Source of the DNA: Ancistrus triradiatus
Lineage: Eukaryota; Chordata; Actinopteri; Siluriformes; Loricariidae
Assembly (NCBI GenBank): GCA_025084515.1
Contig: JAJAGP010000332.1
Coordinates: forward strand, 410,828 to 474,827
Direction: 5' to 3'
DNA: 64,000 nucleotides
Shown here: positions 34,480 through 46,300 of the stretch, in pieces
How positions within the stretch are numbered: position 1 is the stretch's first letter
Layout: the number at the start of each line of letters is the position of its first letter
Notes under the pieces: generated by a model
Database searches by the model: none
Told to the model about the DNA's origin: nothing
Seen by the model: only the letters and a program-made list of their open reading frames with translations
Position numbers and translations under genes: made by a program

Positions 34480-34995
34480 TGGGTGTGGCACTCAGTTGGT
34501 ACAGTGGTGATCCGAGCCGAGTCCCAGTGGTGCCTTCTGCTCAGATTGGCTACCAAGCATTCATGTTCAATTCGTGTTCATAAGTGGGGAGGGCTGGCTG
34601 GGAGATAATCACCCCATGCTGCAACAGAGACCCATTTTACTTAAGCCCTCTGATGGACTGGCACCCATTTAAGGGTACATGCTTGTGTGCATCATGTGAC
34701 TTATCACATCCCCAGCTCCCAACACCCCGCCCCAGCCTGTGAACCTAACCAGGATAAGCAGTGTTAAAATGTGGAAATAAATAAATATTATTCCCAGTCA
34801 GGTTCAGGGGGACTATCCTCAGAGAACACAGGGCACAGGAAAAACTTTAGTCTGGAAGTGGAGACCCCTCCCCGATCAGCCTCCCCTTCCTTAGACATAG
34901 ATAATCGTGTCAAGATGTGGTGTCAGAAGATATGAGACTCAAACCTGCAGTGGCGAGCTAACGTGTTAGACGCCTGCACCACCTGAGCCCCCATT
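34480..34995 (-). repeat. SINE-B copy
   Basis: Ends ctcaaacctgcagtggcgagctaacgtgttagacgcctgcaccacctgagcccc, which on the minus strand gives A-box-like ggctcaggtggtgcagg and B-box-like ggtttgagtct. The inner part shares phrases with 24335-24632 and 36090-36310. Confidence 0.6.
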
Positions 34996-35225
34996 TAGAG
35001 TGTTATATGACTAAATTACCTTTTTTTATAATTTCTTTAATTTACTAATATGGTCTGATAATCTCACTACAGGAGGCTGAAACTTAAATAAAACGGAAAT
35101 GGTGGTTAATTTTATTCTGATTTTCAGATAAAGGAAAGCTTAATCAAATAATCAATCCATCAATGAATGTACTAATTCATAAATAAGTAGCTTTAAAACA
35201 GTTACATTAAATCATAATGAAACTG

Positions 35226-35233
35226 TGTATATA

Positions 35234-35301
<68 letters not shown>

Positions 35302-35412
35302 CATTCATACATATTTTATATTATATATTTTACAATATATAACAACAATATATTACAATATTTTACATATTTTATATTTTTTATTTTATAAAATATTACA
35401 TATTTTATATCA

Positions 35413-35462
<50 letters not shown>
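35226..35462. repeat. (AT)n microsatellites and AT-rich tract
   Basis: Two long TA runs (35226-35300 and 35414-35462) flank imperfect ttttatat units. The AT-rich tract continues to about 35720. The open frame on the plus strand here is only a translation of the TA repeat. Confidence 0.9.
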
Positions 35463-35466
<4 letters not shown>

Positions 35467-35794
35467 ATATATAATATTTTATACTATATAAGTTTTATTT
35501 ATTATTTAAATATATTATTATTATTATATATTATTACATTTATTTTTTGATGTATTATATGTACTATTGTCTTATATTCTTTAGTTTTATATTCTCTATT
35601 ATACTGTATTCATAATATTTTCATTTATCATAGTCTACATATTATTATTTTATTTTATATTTCTATCTTACATATATTTATATTTATTAATAATATTTAT
35701 TTTTTATATGTAGCGTCTGTGTATTTAAACTGTTTAATTAGATGACTTTAATTACTTAGGTACATTTTATTTTTACATATAAAATTTAGGCTCT

Positions 35795-35960
35795 CCAATG
35801 AGATTGGTCACTTTTTGAGTCTTGGTCCTCCTAAGGTTTCCACTTGCCACTGTCACCCTAAGCTTGCTCAAATGGAGCTGTGGGCCTATAAGTTGCAAAG
35901 CTGCGTTGAGCCAATGCTCCGTTGTAAGGAGTGCTACAGAAATGAATTTGACTTGACATG
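35795..35960 (-). repeat. Dispersed repeat R1
   Basis: Reverse copy: cactttttgagtcttggtcctcctaaggtttcc to gtgctacagaaatgaatttgacttgac. Confidence 0.7.
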
Positions 35961-36089
35961 ACAATTTTATAAATTAAATTTATTTGTATTTGGATGAACT
36001 AAAAGTGTTCAGATAGTATTTTTAGGAAGTTTTATAAAGTAGTGATACTTTTGTTTTCCTCCTGCACATATGAACCCTGTTTTTCCTGG

Positions 36090-36310
36090 TGGAGGGCGCA
36101 GGGGCTCTGGTGCTTATTCCCAAGTGGACACCAGGGATCACTGTTGCAACATGGAAGGATGATCCCAGACTATCCTTTCCCCTTCAGTCACAGGTAGTCA
36201 CATCTGCCTGTGATGCCCACCTGGCAGGAAGGCACTGCCAGGAATGGAACTGGGGTCCATACAGTGGTGGGGTAGCGTACAGACTGTGGCACCACCCAAG
36301 CTCCGGGCAA
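36090..36310 (-). repeat. SINE-B copy
   Basis: Shares gtggacaccagggatcactgttg and ctggcaggaaggcactgccagga with the other SINE-B copies and ends tgtggcaccacccaagctcc. Confidence 0.55.
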
Positions 36311-37139
36311 ATATTTTGTGTTTATTAAATAGCCATTAAAAAAAAATAAACATAATGGAACTTGACACAGTAAGAAACAATAAATAATGAATGCATTTAG
36401 TATGCGACTTCTTTATTATTTATTTAAGGATCTGGACACAATGCATCATTTAGTAAGCACATAAATCAAATATTGTAATGTATTCACTATGTAATTCATT
36501 TCTCATCTATATTTTTGGGCCCGCAGCACAAAAGCAATCTATGGCACGTGTACAGCCTTACAGAGCCATATGCAAAAATAACGCAGGCAATACAAAGAGA
36601 GTCTGCAGACAGGTTTGCGTTGTATTTATGGATGGACTGCTGCGGCTGGATGCGGTTTCTGAGGCAGCCAGTGAGGCCGTGTAACGGAAAAAGCCATTTT
36701 GTAATCCGGATACGCACGAAGGCCTCGCGTTTCCACCCCATTAGCCGTGGATACATCCGAAACCACATACACCAAATATCGTGGAGTTATTATATGTGCA
36801 CTTTACTGCTAATAGATATCAGTAGGTTCTGTCTATTGAGGACAGGCCTCCTGCCTGGCTGCTGAGGCCATGCGTTCCTCCCTCCATCAGCACCGAATGG
36901 CGAGAAGCACCTGCTCATGGTGCAATATCAGCGAGGATAACATTGAACACAGAGCAGATCAGATCACGGATTAAATGTTAGATCATATGTGATGACCCAG
37001 GCTGACTGGAAAGGATAATAACCAAATTTACTATTCGTTCGCACGGCTGGTTATTGCGCATGACCATTACGCATTTAACATCCAGTATTACTAATAATCG
37101 GACCTGATTCTGCTGTTCATTCTCATCAGATCATTAGTG

Positions 37140-37450
37140 TGTGCGTTGCTTTTCCTCTTACCGTACCGCCTTTAAAATCCTCTCCTATTAACATTCAGGG
37201 CAAGGTCACACCAAAAGCGTGGCCGACGATCCAAACGCCACAGGTCCAAACCTAAATCCAAATCTCCGACACAATCAGTACCGAACCTGCGCTCCTGTAA
37301 ACAGCATCTCACATGAACGTTTCATCAGCGCGTTTTGGCCGCTGCGCTCTCGGTGCGCTCTGCTCGCTCCTATAGAATAGGGAGAGGCGAATTGCGCATG
37401 CGGCTATCACAGAGGAACCTGCAGCCCAGGCTGATCGGAGAACAGCAGCA
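37140..37450 (-). promoter_or_regulatory. elovl4: Possible elovl4 promoter and non-coding first exon
   Basis: On the minus strand ggcggtacg|gtaaga is a good donor at about 37162, within the most CpG-containing stretch upstream of elovl4 (cgcgttttggccgctgcgctctcggtgcgctc and gcgcatgcgg near 37330-37400). A non-coding exon here joined to the ATG exon near 33020 would fit. This is inference; no transcript is available. Confidence 0.35.
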
Positions 37451-37679
37451 CAAGATCACAGCTTTGCTATTGTTGGGAGCTTAACTACCACATCCGCACC
37501 GTGAGAGCAGCACGACGAGCTGCATCAGATGATTTATGGACCGAAAGTCCCAAAGCAAATGGTGATTCAGGACAATCATTCTTGTTCCTTCTTGTTGCTC
37601 ATATGGTTTGGGATATAAGGTGCATTTTTCATTTTTTTTGGCGGCCATCATATTAATCCCTTCTAATGTGATAACATGA

Positions 37680-38110
37680 TATTCATTCATTTTTGCTGCT
37701 TAATCCTGGTCAGGGTCATAGGAATGATGGTGGCTAGCTGGCGTTGCAGAACACACACACTCTAAGGGCACTTTAGAAACACCAATTAACCTAACACACA
37801 GATGGCACACAGAGGGCTTACAAACTCCACACAGGCGGAGTCTGGGATCAGTATTGAGCCGGGGACGCTGGAGCCCTGAGGTGACCGTGCTAACCGCTGC
37901 CCCACCATGCCACCCTGTTATTGTTGTAATTGTTATTATTTTATTATTGCTTCATTTATACATTCTTTCATTGCTATAACTGCTTAATCTTAGTCAGGGC
38001 TAGTGCCTAGCCGGTGACACAGGGTGCGAGGCAGGAACAATACTAGACAGGCCATCCAAAATCCATCGTAGGGCACAAACACTCGCAAACTAAGGGCATT
38101 TTAGAAACAC
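37680..38110. repeat. Dispersed repeat (tgctgcttaatcctggtcagggtca type)
   Basis: Begins attcattcatttttgctgcttaatcctggtcaggg and includes ctaagggcactttagaaacaccaattaacctaac and ctccacacaggcggagtctgggatca. A partial second copy follows at 37965-38110. It resembles a widespread fish repeat that I cannot name. Confidence 0.5.
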
Positions 38111-38689
38111 TTATTATTGTTGTTGATAATAATAATTCATAATAATTGCCCTACCCAGCCCTGCGAAAGACTGGCAACCTGGCCAGGGTATGCTTGGGTC
38201 TGAGGACTGTGTACTCCAAGGATAAATGCCAGAATCCCTAAAACCCTGATCAGGAAAGCGGAGTTAAAAGACACGGAAAATGTTTAATAAAACATGTTTA
38301 ATAAATGTTTCATAAAACATTATTTTAAGTAAAAACAAGTTGATTCCAAATCCACATGGTTACACGCATACAGCTACTCCAGAATCTTCTGTTTTGTAAC
38401 GTAGATATTACTATGTCTTCTAAATGACTTGCATCAGTTTGTTGCAAAATTACTATTGAAAGAACATCTAGAATAACAAGAAAATAGCTTAGGCTCTACT
38501 CAAAGCAACATCACATTAAAACCCAGCTGAGGTGAAAAGCAGATGAACAAAGGGATCAGATTGGCTTTCCACATTTCTGTTTCCCTCTGGAAGGACAGAT
38601 GGCATGGGGCGTGACCTTTTTTCATCATGGTAATCACTAATTCAGTCTGTTCTCTCCAACAACCCCCAACCACGCTGCTCCGATCCAAA

Positions 38690-38750
38690 CTACATCTCCA
38701 AATCAGAAAGAATTTGGACACTATGGAAATGCAAATAAAAGAAGCAGCAT
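38690..38750 (+). mobile_element. Tc1 family-3 end fragment
   Basis: acatctccaaatcagaaagaatttggacactatggaaatgcaaat resembles the outer end of the elements at 11603 and 50096. A second such scrap lies at 45188-45240. Confidence 0.55.
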
Positions 38751-39656
38751 GTCTTACATTTACTTTGGCTTTTATTTAATTGGAGAAAATATGATCCCTA
38801 GATATTAATGGAGTTACCTGTGTGTATCTATATATTACATTTGATACGATTCTTGTTTGCATTGTTTCTACCTTATTTTCTTTTGTTATTACATACTATT
38901 CTTATTTGGTTGCTACTCATACTCCTTCTAGGGTATACATTCACCAGCCTTCATTAGGTACACCTAATGCCTTTTGCCTCATTTTTGCTTTCAGAACGGC
39001 CTTAAATCTTTGTGGCATAGATTCAACAAGGTGCTGAAAACATTACTCCGAGTCATTCATGTTCGAGAAACCAGTTTGAGATGATCTGAGCTTTGTGACA
39101 TCTGGGATGCTCACATGGTCAGTTAGACTGTGGTATTTAAACGATGATCAGTTGGTATTAAGGGCCCCAAAGTATGCCAAGAAAATATCCCCCACACCAT
39201 TACACCACCACCAGGAGCCTGAACCATTGATAACCGTGCTTTCATGTTATTTACACCACATTTTGACCCTATTATCCAAATGTTGCAGCAGAAATCGAGA
39301 CACATCAGACCAGGCAATGTTTTCCAGTCCAATTTTGGTGGGCCTGTGTAAATTGCAGCCTGTTCTTAGATAACAGGAATGGCATCTGGTGTGGTCTTTT
39401 GCTGCAGAAGGCCATCTGCTTCACGGTGTTGTGTGTTCTGAGGTGCTCTTCTGCATACCTCTGTTGAAATGAGTGGCTATTTGAGTTACTGTCAAACCAG
39501 TCTAGCTATTCTCTGCTGACCTCTGGCATCAACAACCTATTTTCTTTTTTGGCCCATTGGCTATGAGTGAGAGTCCTAGTAGATCAGCAGTTTCTGAAAT
39601 GCTCTGACCAGCCCCTCTGCTACCAATAACTATGCCACGTTCAAAGTTACATAGAT

Positions 39657-39812
39657 TTACATTTACAGCATTTAACAGATGCCCTTCTCCAGATCCAAGC
39701 AACTGTAAGTTAAGGGCCTTGCTCATGGACCCAACAGTGGCAGCTTGGCAGAGGTGGGATTTCAACCCTGGACCATTTGGTCCATAGTCCAGTACCTTAA
39801 ACACAGGCTACC
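39657..39812 (-). repeat. tRNA-derived SINE
   Basis: Reverse copy: tail tttacatttacagcatttaacagatgcccttctcc, head gggatttcaaccctggaccatttgg and ccttaaacacaggctaccac. Inserted in the F2 element. Confidence 0.8.
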
Positions 39813-39834
39813 ACTAATCAAGCAACAAACCAGT

Positions 39835-39891
39835 CGCCCGAACAGCGACTTGAACCCTGGACCTTCTGATTAAAAGTTTGATGCTCTACCG
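39835..39891 (-). pseudogene. tRNA-Lys(UUU)-like fragment
   Basis: Read on the minus strand, cggtagagcatcaaacttttaatcagaaggtccagggttcaagtcgctgttcgggcg closely follows vertebrate tRNA-Lys with anticodon TTT, from the D arm to the 3' acceptor strand. The 5' acceptor strand and first half of the D arm are replaced by unrelated bases. The anticodon stem and T stem each carry changes that break pairs. It is a truncated pseudogene or the head of a tRNA-Lys-derived SINE. Confidence 0.7.
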
Positions 39892-40392
39892 GAGAAGAAC
39901 CACCTTTATTCTTCATTCTGATGCTTGGTTTGAACTTCAGTAGATCATCTAGACCATGTCTACGTGCCTTAATGCTTAAAGTGTACCTAATAAAGTGATC
40001 GGTCAGTTTACCTCACAATTCACTTGCTTATGTGTCACATTAACTAGACTTTTGTCTCTGTCTGTTGTTTGCCTGTCAGTGTGTTTTGTGTAACCTTCAC
40101 GTGCCTGCAACAAAACCATTTTCCTCATAGGATCAATAAATTAATTCAATCCATCCATCCAAACACCCATCCGCTTCTTCTAGGTTCACTGTCCTGTCAG
40201 TAGCGATTTTTGTTACGTCTGGTTCCAAAAACAGTGCTAGTGAATTACTGTATACACTTGCACAGTACACTACGTAACTATTTAAAGTATATTTCGATGC
40301 ACACTTTGTAGTGTGGTAGGAACGGATTGAAACACAGCCATAACGCTTCCCACTGAGCGTTGATTCCTGTTTGGAGGAACACAGAGAGGAAA

Positions 40393-43300
40393 ATGGACGG
40401 GTGTAACGTTGATGATTTGGACGCTCGCCTACAGGCGCTGGAGAAAAGAGTGTACGGCGAGCGGGAGCAACGTAATAAACCAGTCAAGGTAATACATTTA
40501 TAGACTGAAGAAGTATGTGTAACTCGTTTTGTTTTTGTTTTGGAGTTAGCAGCCGGTAGCTAGCTACAGTTCGTTAGCGTTACGGTTTAGCATAGCTAGC
40601 CGGAGCTTACCCCATACAGTAATGAATAACAGTATGGCAGTTCTGGACCTTCACACACATACTGGTCTGCTTTTTATTTGGGACAGTTGATGTAAAAGTT
40701 GAACCTTTTTCTGTTGTGACAGCTGGTTTAAATGTATTTGTTTAGACTGGTAGCTCGAGTTCATGCTCTGGACCGGTTAGCAGTGACAGCGGAATAACAG
40801 ACGGGTGTGTCTGCATGGTGCCAGTGTTTATGTAACATCGTATGAACGCTGATAAAAATGTCCAGCCACCAGCATCCTGTAGGCAGTTTTCTGTGAGCAC
40901 TGATGCAGCAACAAATGAGACGCTGTCTCTGATTACATCTACAAGGTGGAGCAATATGGTAGATGTTTCTAATGGTGTGTCTAAAAACTCCAGCAGCACT
41001 ACTATGTTTGATCCAAATAAACCAGCAAATCAGTGTCAGTGCAGTGCTGAGAATGATCCACCACCCAAACAGTACCTGATCTATGTTGGTCCTGAACTGG
41101 ATCGAACATGCTGATCCCTCATGTGTATGTAAGCCAGCGGTAAATGTTCTGCTTTCATTCCATTTCAGTGTGCTGAGTCCCTGGTGAGGATAAACTCTGC
41201 CCTCGCAAGCACAGCAAACAAGAGAGAACGGGTCAAGATTCTTCACAAGAAAAGTGAGAACAGATGTTTTGTTGGCAAACTTCATCCTCTTGAGACTTTG
41301 CATCGTGTTACAGCTGCACGGTTCTGTTTTTCTTTTCCTATTCACCAGTCGAAGATTTGCTGAAGTATCTGGATCCACAGTTCACAGATTACATCGCCGT
41401 GCCAGATGCAATGAAACTGGAGTTTATCTTAGCTGGTCAGTAATCTGTTTCTCACTTGTGCAGAAAGTCTATGCAGAACCATCCATGTGTTCCTCTTGCC
41501 AACTTCAAGACCTGGCTGCTGTGTTTATTTACTGCAGTAGTTTGTTTTCTAGATGGTATTGGAGATATAATCTTTCATCCTTGTCCATGCAGTGTTGAAA
41601 GTGGTCCACTAATCACTGTTCCCTACCTTCTGCGTACCATATACAGTACTGTGCAAAGACTTGGGTAGCCATTAGATTTGTAGTTTTAGCAATGATATAA
41701 TGACCACATATATTTATTCCCCAGTCTCTTTATTAGAATACAAGAAAAGATGCAGGAAATTTGTATGCAGTATTAAAACAACTGCAAAAAATCAGAAGAA
41801 GCATCTTCTATAGGATACAGAGTCAAGTATTTGGTATGATCTTGCCTTACACTTGAGGAAAGGCAGCATCTGGCAGCTTCATCAGGATGCCAAGTCGACC
41901 CTTCTACAGTCCGAAGAAGCTTGATCATAAATGGTCTTGTTGGAAAGGTGTGACTTTTTCAGGGAGGTCACACTAATTGCTGACTTGTCCCTGCAGGAAC
42001 TTTTTTTTGTTTGTATCTTAATAAAAAGACTCATTATTTATGGTCATTATATTATGGCTAAAACTACAAATTAATAGTGGCCTTAGACACAGTAATGTTC
42101 GTCTCCATTAGCCTGTAGGAAACCAAATTGTGAGCCATTTCAAACTTATAAGGCTTTGCTCGTTACCGTGTGGCAGCAGATTCTGTCAGATTTAATCCAG
42201 TGGAACACCACGTGACAACGTACCTGGCACATGAGATTATAGCTTGCACATGCTAATAATAATATCTGCATTCGAGTGTATATACAGTTGCAATCAGCAT
42301 TATTCAACCCCCTCAACTCCAAAGACATTATAGAGATGTGGATGAAAGATAAAGACAGTAAATGACAAAAAACTTCATTAAACAACAAACAGTATTTATT
42401 AATACATATGTGAGTTATTTTGATGACAGAAGTTGACTTAACTTTGAAGTTCAAATGAAAAATGTAACTCCTAATGTGCACTATTATTCAACCCCCTGCT
42501 TTAATACTTTGTGGAGCATCCTTTAGCTCCCATAACCTCCAACAAACGTTTTCGGGAGGTACTAACAAGCTTCTTACACCTCTCAATTGGAAGCTTGGCT
42601 CATTGTTCACGTGCAAGAGCCTCTAGTTCAGTGATGTTTGATGGCTTCCTTCTGTAAATCCCACCAAAGGTTTTCAGTCAGGTTTAGATCTGGTGACTGA
42701 GAAGGCCACTCCAGGATCTTCATCTCAGCCAAGCTTCGGTTGACTTGGAGGTGTGCTTAGGATCATTGTCTTGCTGGAAGGTCCAATGATGGCCAAGGTT
42801 TAATTTGTCAACAGATGGCATCACGTTCCTCTTTAAAATGGCCTGGTATTTCTGAGAACCCATCATGCCAGGTACACGATCAAGACTGCCAGTTCCTGCT
42901 GCAGAAAAACAGCCCCACATCATCAATGAGCCACCTCCATGCTTGACTGTGGGCTGGTTTTCCTCAGGTCATAAGCTTGACCTATTGCACGCCAGACATA
43001 CCGCTGGTCCATATGTCCAAACAGTTCCAGTTTGGTCTCATCAGTCCATAGAACTGTCTCCCAAACCTCTGTCGCCTTATCCAAATTCCTCCTGGCATAT
43101 TCTAGTCGACCTTTGATGTTCCTTGTGGTTAAGAGTGGAGTGTGTCTTGGAAGTCCTAGTTTATTCAGTGCACGTCTTATAGTTGCTCCTGAAGCACTTG
43201 TTCCTGCCTTCATCAGGTCATCCTGTAGGTGTCCTGCACTCACACGGGGGTTTTCTTAGTTGTCCTGACTGAGTTGCTAAGGGCCCTTGATGAAATTTTG

Positions 43301-46300
43301 GGCTTTTTTTACATGATTAGGCAGGTTTGTAGCTGTTCCATAAGTTTTAAACGTCCTTATAATGCTCCCAATGGTGTCTCTTGGGATATATTTTTTGGAA
43401 ATCTTCTTGTACCCAAGGCCCTTTAGGTGCGATGAAATAATCTCCTCTCTCAGCTGTTGTGGAAGCTCCTTTGTCTTTCCCATGATTGCAGCTCACCTTG
43501 AATTCCTTCATGGGTGGGGTTTATATATGCATCACAGCTGAAGCAAATGAAGGATCATTATAGAGTTCTCAAAGGCTTAATTATGTTTCAGCTCCACTCT
43601 AGTCCATACAAACTGCCAGATAGCTTTAAAAACAACAATATTATACAATATAGGGGTTGAGTAATTGTGACATGGCTATCTTAACAAAATATACTGTTAC
43701 ACACAAATACTACATCATGCATCTTCTGTTCTCATTTTATGTATCACTCAGCTCATAAAGAATCATCCAAAGCAGAATCTTGCTGTTTGAAAAAACGTAA
43801 ATTGATAAATCCTTAAAATCTTTGGGGGGGTTGAATAGTTTTGATTGCAACTGTATGTATATGACTCTTTTCGATGTAACCTTGTCTGTCGTTAAAATGA
43901 CCATTGATGCTGATAGTGACGTTAAATACAACCAAGTAAACAAAAAAACAAACTTTTAAAGGTGTTTTTTTTTGTGTAAACAATACAAAACAATACACAT
44001 TTTCTAGAATCATTTTAAAAACTATATAAAAAAAGTTTAGTTCCCTGCAGTTAAAGAAATGACTCGAAGCAGAGGTTTAAAATCGTGAATAAGGTGTTTT
44101 ATTGTAGCTTCACCATATTGAATAATCGAGTACACATAATACAAAATAATACTACTGTGTACTTTCCTTGTATAAAAATGTTAGCAGACAGAATATTTAC
44201 TTCTGCAGTTAAGAGATTAGAAGGAGTTTTATGGGAGTGTGACGTGATTTAAACCCTCTGGTGTTTAAAACATGCAATTCCATCAGATAAACAGAACTCC
44301 ATAATGCACATTGTGACATTGTTGCATTATAATGCCTCGTAACACCCCTATAGTTAGACTTCCTTTTGTTCACTGTACAGAAGAAGACTTTCTGCGCCAA
44401 CAGGCGTCCTTGCTGGAGCAGGTGAATAATCTGCAGCCTCTACTGGACAGTCCACACATTAAAGGTAAGAGGAGCTGGCATCACGAGTGTGTTGCAAATA
44501 CAGTTCCAAGAAAAAGTTTGTGAACTGCTTGGAGTTCTGCCTTATTTACAAACGTAACATGGTGTAATATGTCCAAGATGTAATAAAAGCCAACCTTTTA
44601 AAGCCTTAAAGGTTTAATAAAGGCATAATGAGTATAATAGTGTGTTATCTTAGGGATATTTTGTTTTTCTATTAGCATGAGCTGAATGATGATTTTAAAT
44701 TCTGTTTATGAGTAATAATGCAAGGTATCAACTTTGCTGTAGCAGATACTTTCAGATGTGCAGCACAAAATGTTTAGTATTCATTTGATATTAATTCAGG
44801 CCTATATTAAACACTATAAAGCATTTCAGCTGGTACTTAGGAACGTCTCTCCATCCTTCTTAACTAATACAGCTGTTCCAGAGCTCAGCAACAAAGTGCA
44901 GCGTCTGTCTCAGATTCACATCAGTCAGCAGGTAAGATAAAACATGGACCCTTTTAACCCAAAGTCATTCCAGATCTTTGTGTTTTTTCTGTTTACTGTC
45001 AACGGGTTTGGCTTTGCTACACCTTATACTTCATTCTGCTTGGACTTGGACCTGTAGTCCTCATTTGTAGCATTTTAGAGGTGTGACACACTGTTCTAGG
45101 GACAACAAGTACATTCCTAGTGTGTCGTACGGAGTAAGGAAAGCGTATACAGGTCCAAAATGTCACACGTATCACAATGCTTTTAGAATCCCCAAATCAG
45201 AAAAAGTTCTGACAGTATGGAAAATGCAAGTAATAACAGACAATTTACACACTTAAGATGGACAGTAAGTGTGACACGTATTGTCTAAAGGCCTTTTCAC
45301 ACAGAATACGATTTTTGCAGATGAACAAACACACATCGAGTTTTGAAAAAGAACTATTTAGGCGTTGTTTGAAGCGTTCAAATCAGGCTGACCAATCAGA
45401 GCTCGGTTGTCAGGCAGAACAGCTTATCCTGCTAGTAGCAGAGCGCAAGAGCTTATAGGACAAGCATTTACATTTACAGCATTTAGCAGACGCCCTTATC
45501 CAGAGCGACTTCCAATTTACAATCTTACAATCCAAGCCATTGTGGGTTAAGGGTCTTGCTCAAGGACCTAACAGTGGCAGCTTGGCAGAGGTGGGATTTG
45601 AACCCTGGACCTTCTGGTTCAGAGTCCAGTACCTTATCCACTACCACCCAAGCAACACATTGACTATAAAAACATGGATATTAAGGAAGAAATCTGCTGA
45701 ACAGCTAGAGAAGGATGGTGAAAACCTCACAGTGACTATGGAAATGCTTTCTTGTTTCAAGTGCATTCTAGTTTGTTCACGCTCACAAAAACGTGGACTG
45801 TGGTAGCCTAGCGGTTAAGGTACTGGACTATGGACCAAAAGATCCAGGGTTCAAATCCCACCTCTGCCAAGCTGCCACTGTTGGGTCATTGAGCAAGACC
45901 CTTAACCCACAATTGCTTGGGATGTAAGACTGTAAGTCGCGCTGTATAAGGGCGTCTGCTAAATGCTGTAAATGTAAATGATACACCTTCCCTCACTAAT
46001 CTTTGCATGGTTTATTTATTTTTTTTTAACTTTATGATCTGAAGAAGACACTGCAAAATCTCAGTGACACATTTAAGGGTCAATTAAAGAGTTTTCAGAG
46101 TGTTTAGACAAGGTCCCACTATGTCAGTGTTTCTCAATCCTGGTCCTGAAGCCCCACCGTTCTGCACAGTTTAGGGCTTCTCCTGTCTAAACACACCCAC
46201 TTTATCCCAATATCAGGCTTGTTAATGAGCTGAGTAGTTGGATCAGGTGTGTTGGGAGCAGGAAAACACTAAAATATGAAGAGCAGTGGGGCTCCAGGAC

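Larger units (their letters stand above)
38940..39995. mobile_element. F2 inverted-repeat element
   Basis: Starts ccttcattaggtacacctaatgccttttgcc and ends gtgtacctaataaagtgatcggtcag. The inner sequence (gaacggccttaaatctttgtggcatagattcaacaaggtgctg) matches scraps at 21369, 51280 and 54478. It is interrupted by a SINE (39657-39812) and a tRNA-like stretch. Confidence 0.7.

Noticed and set aside
35225..35467. 80-codon Tyr/Ile frame
   Set aside because: It is a translation of (TA)n microsatellite sequence.
36478..36865. Overlapping frames on both strands near 36500-36865
   Set aside because: No family likeness, no splice context and no matching neighbour exon. Kept as unassigned spacer.
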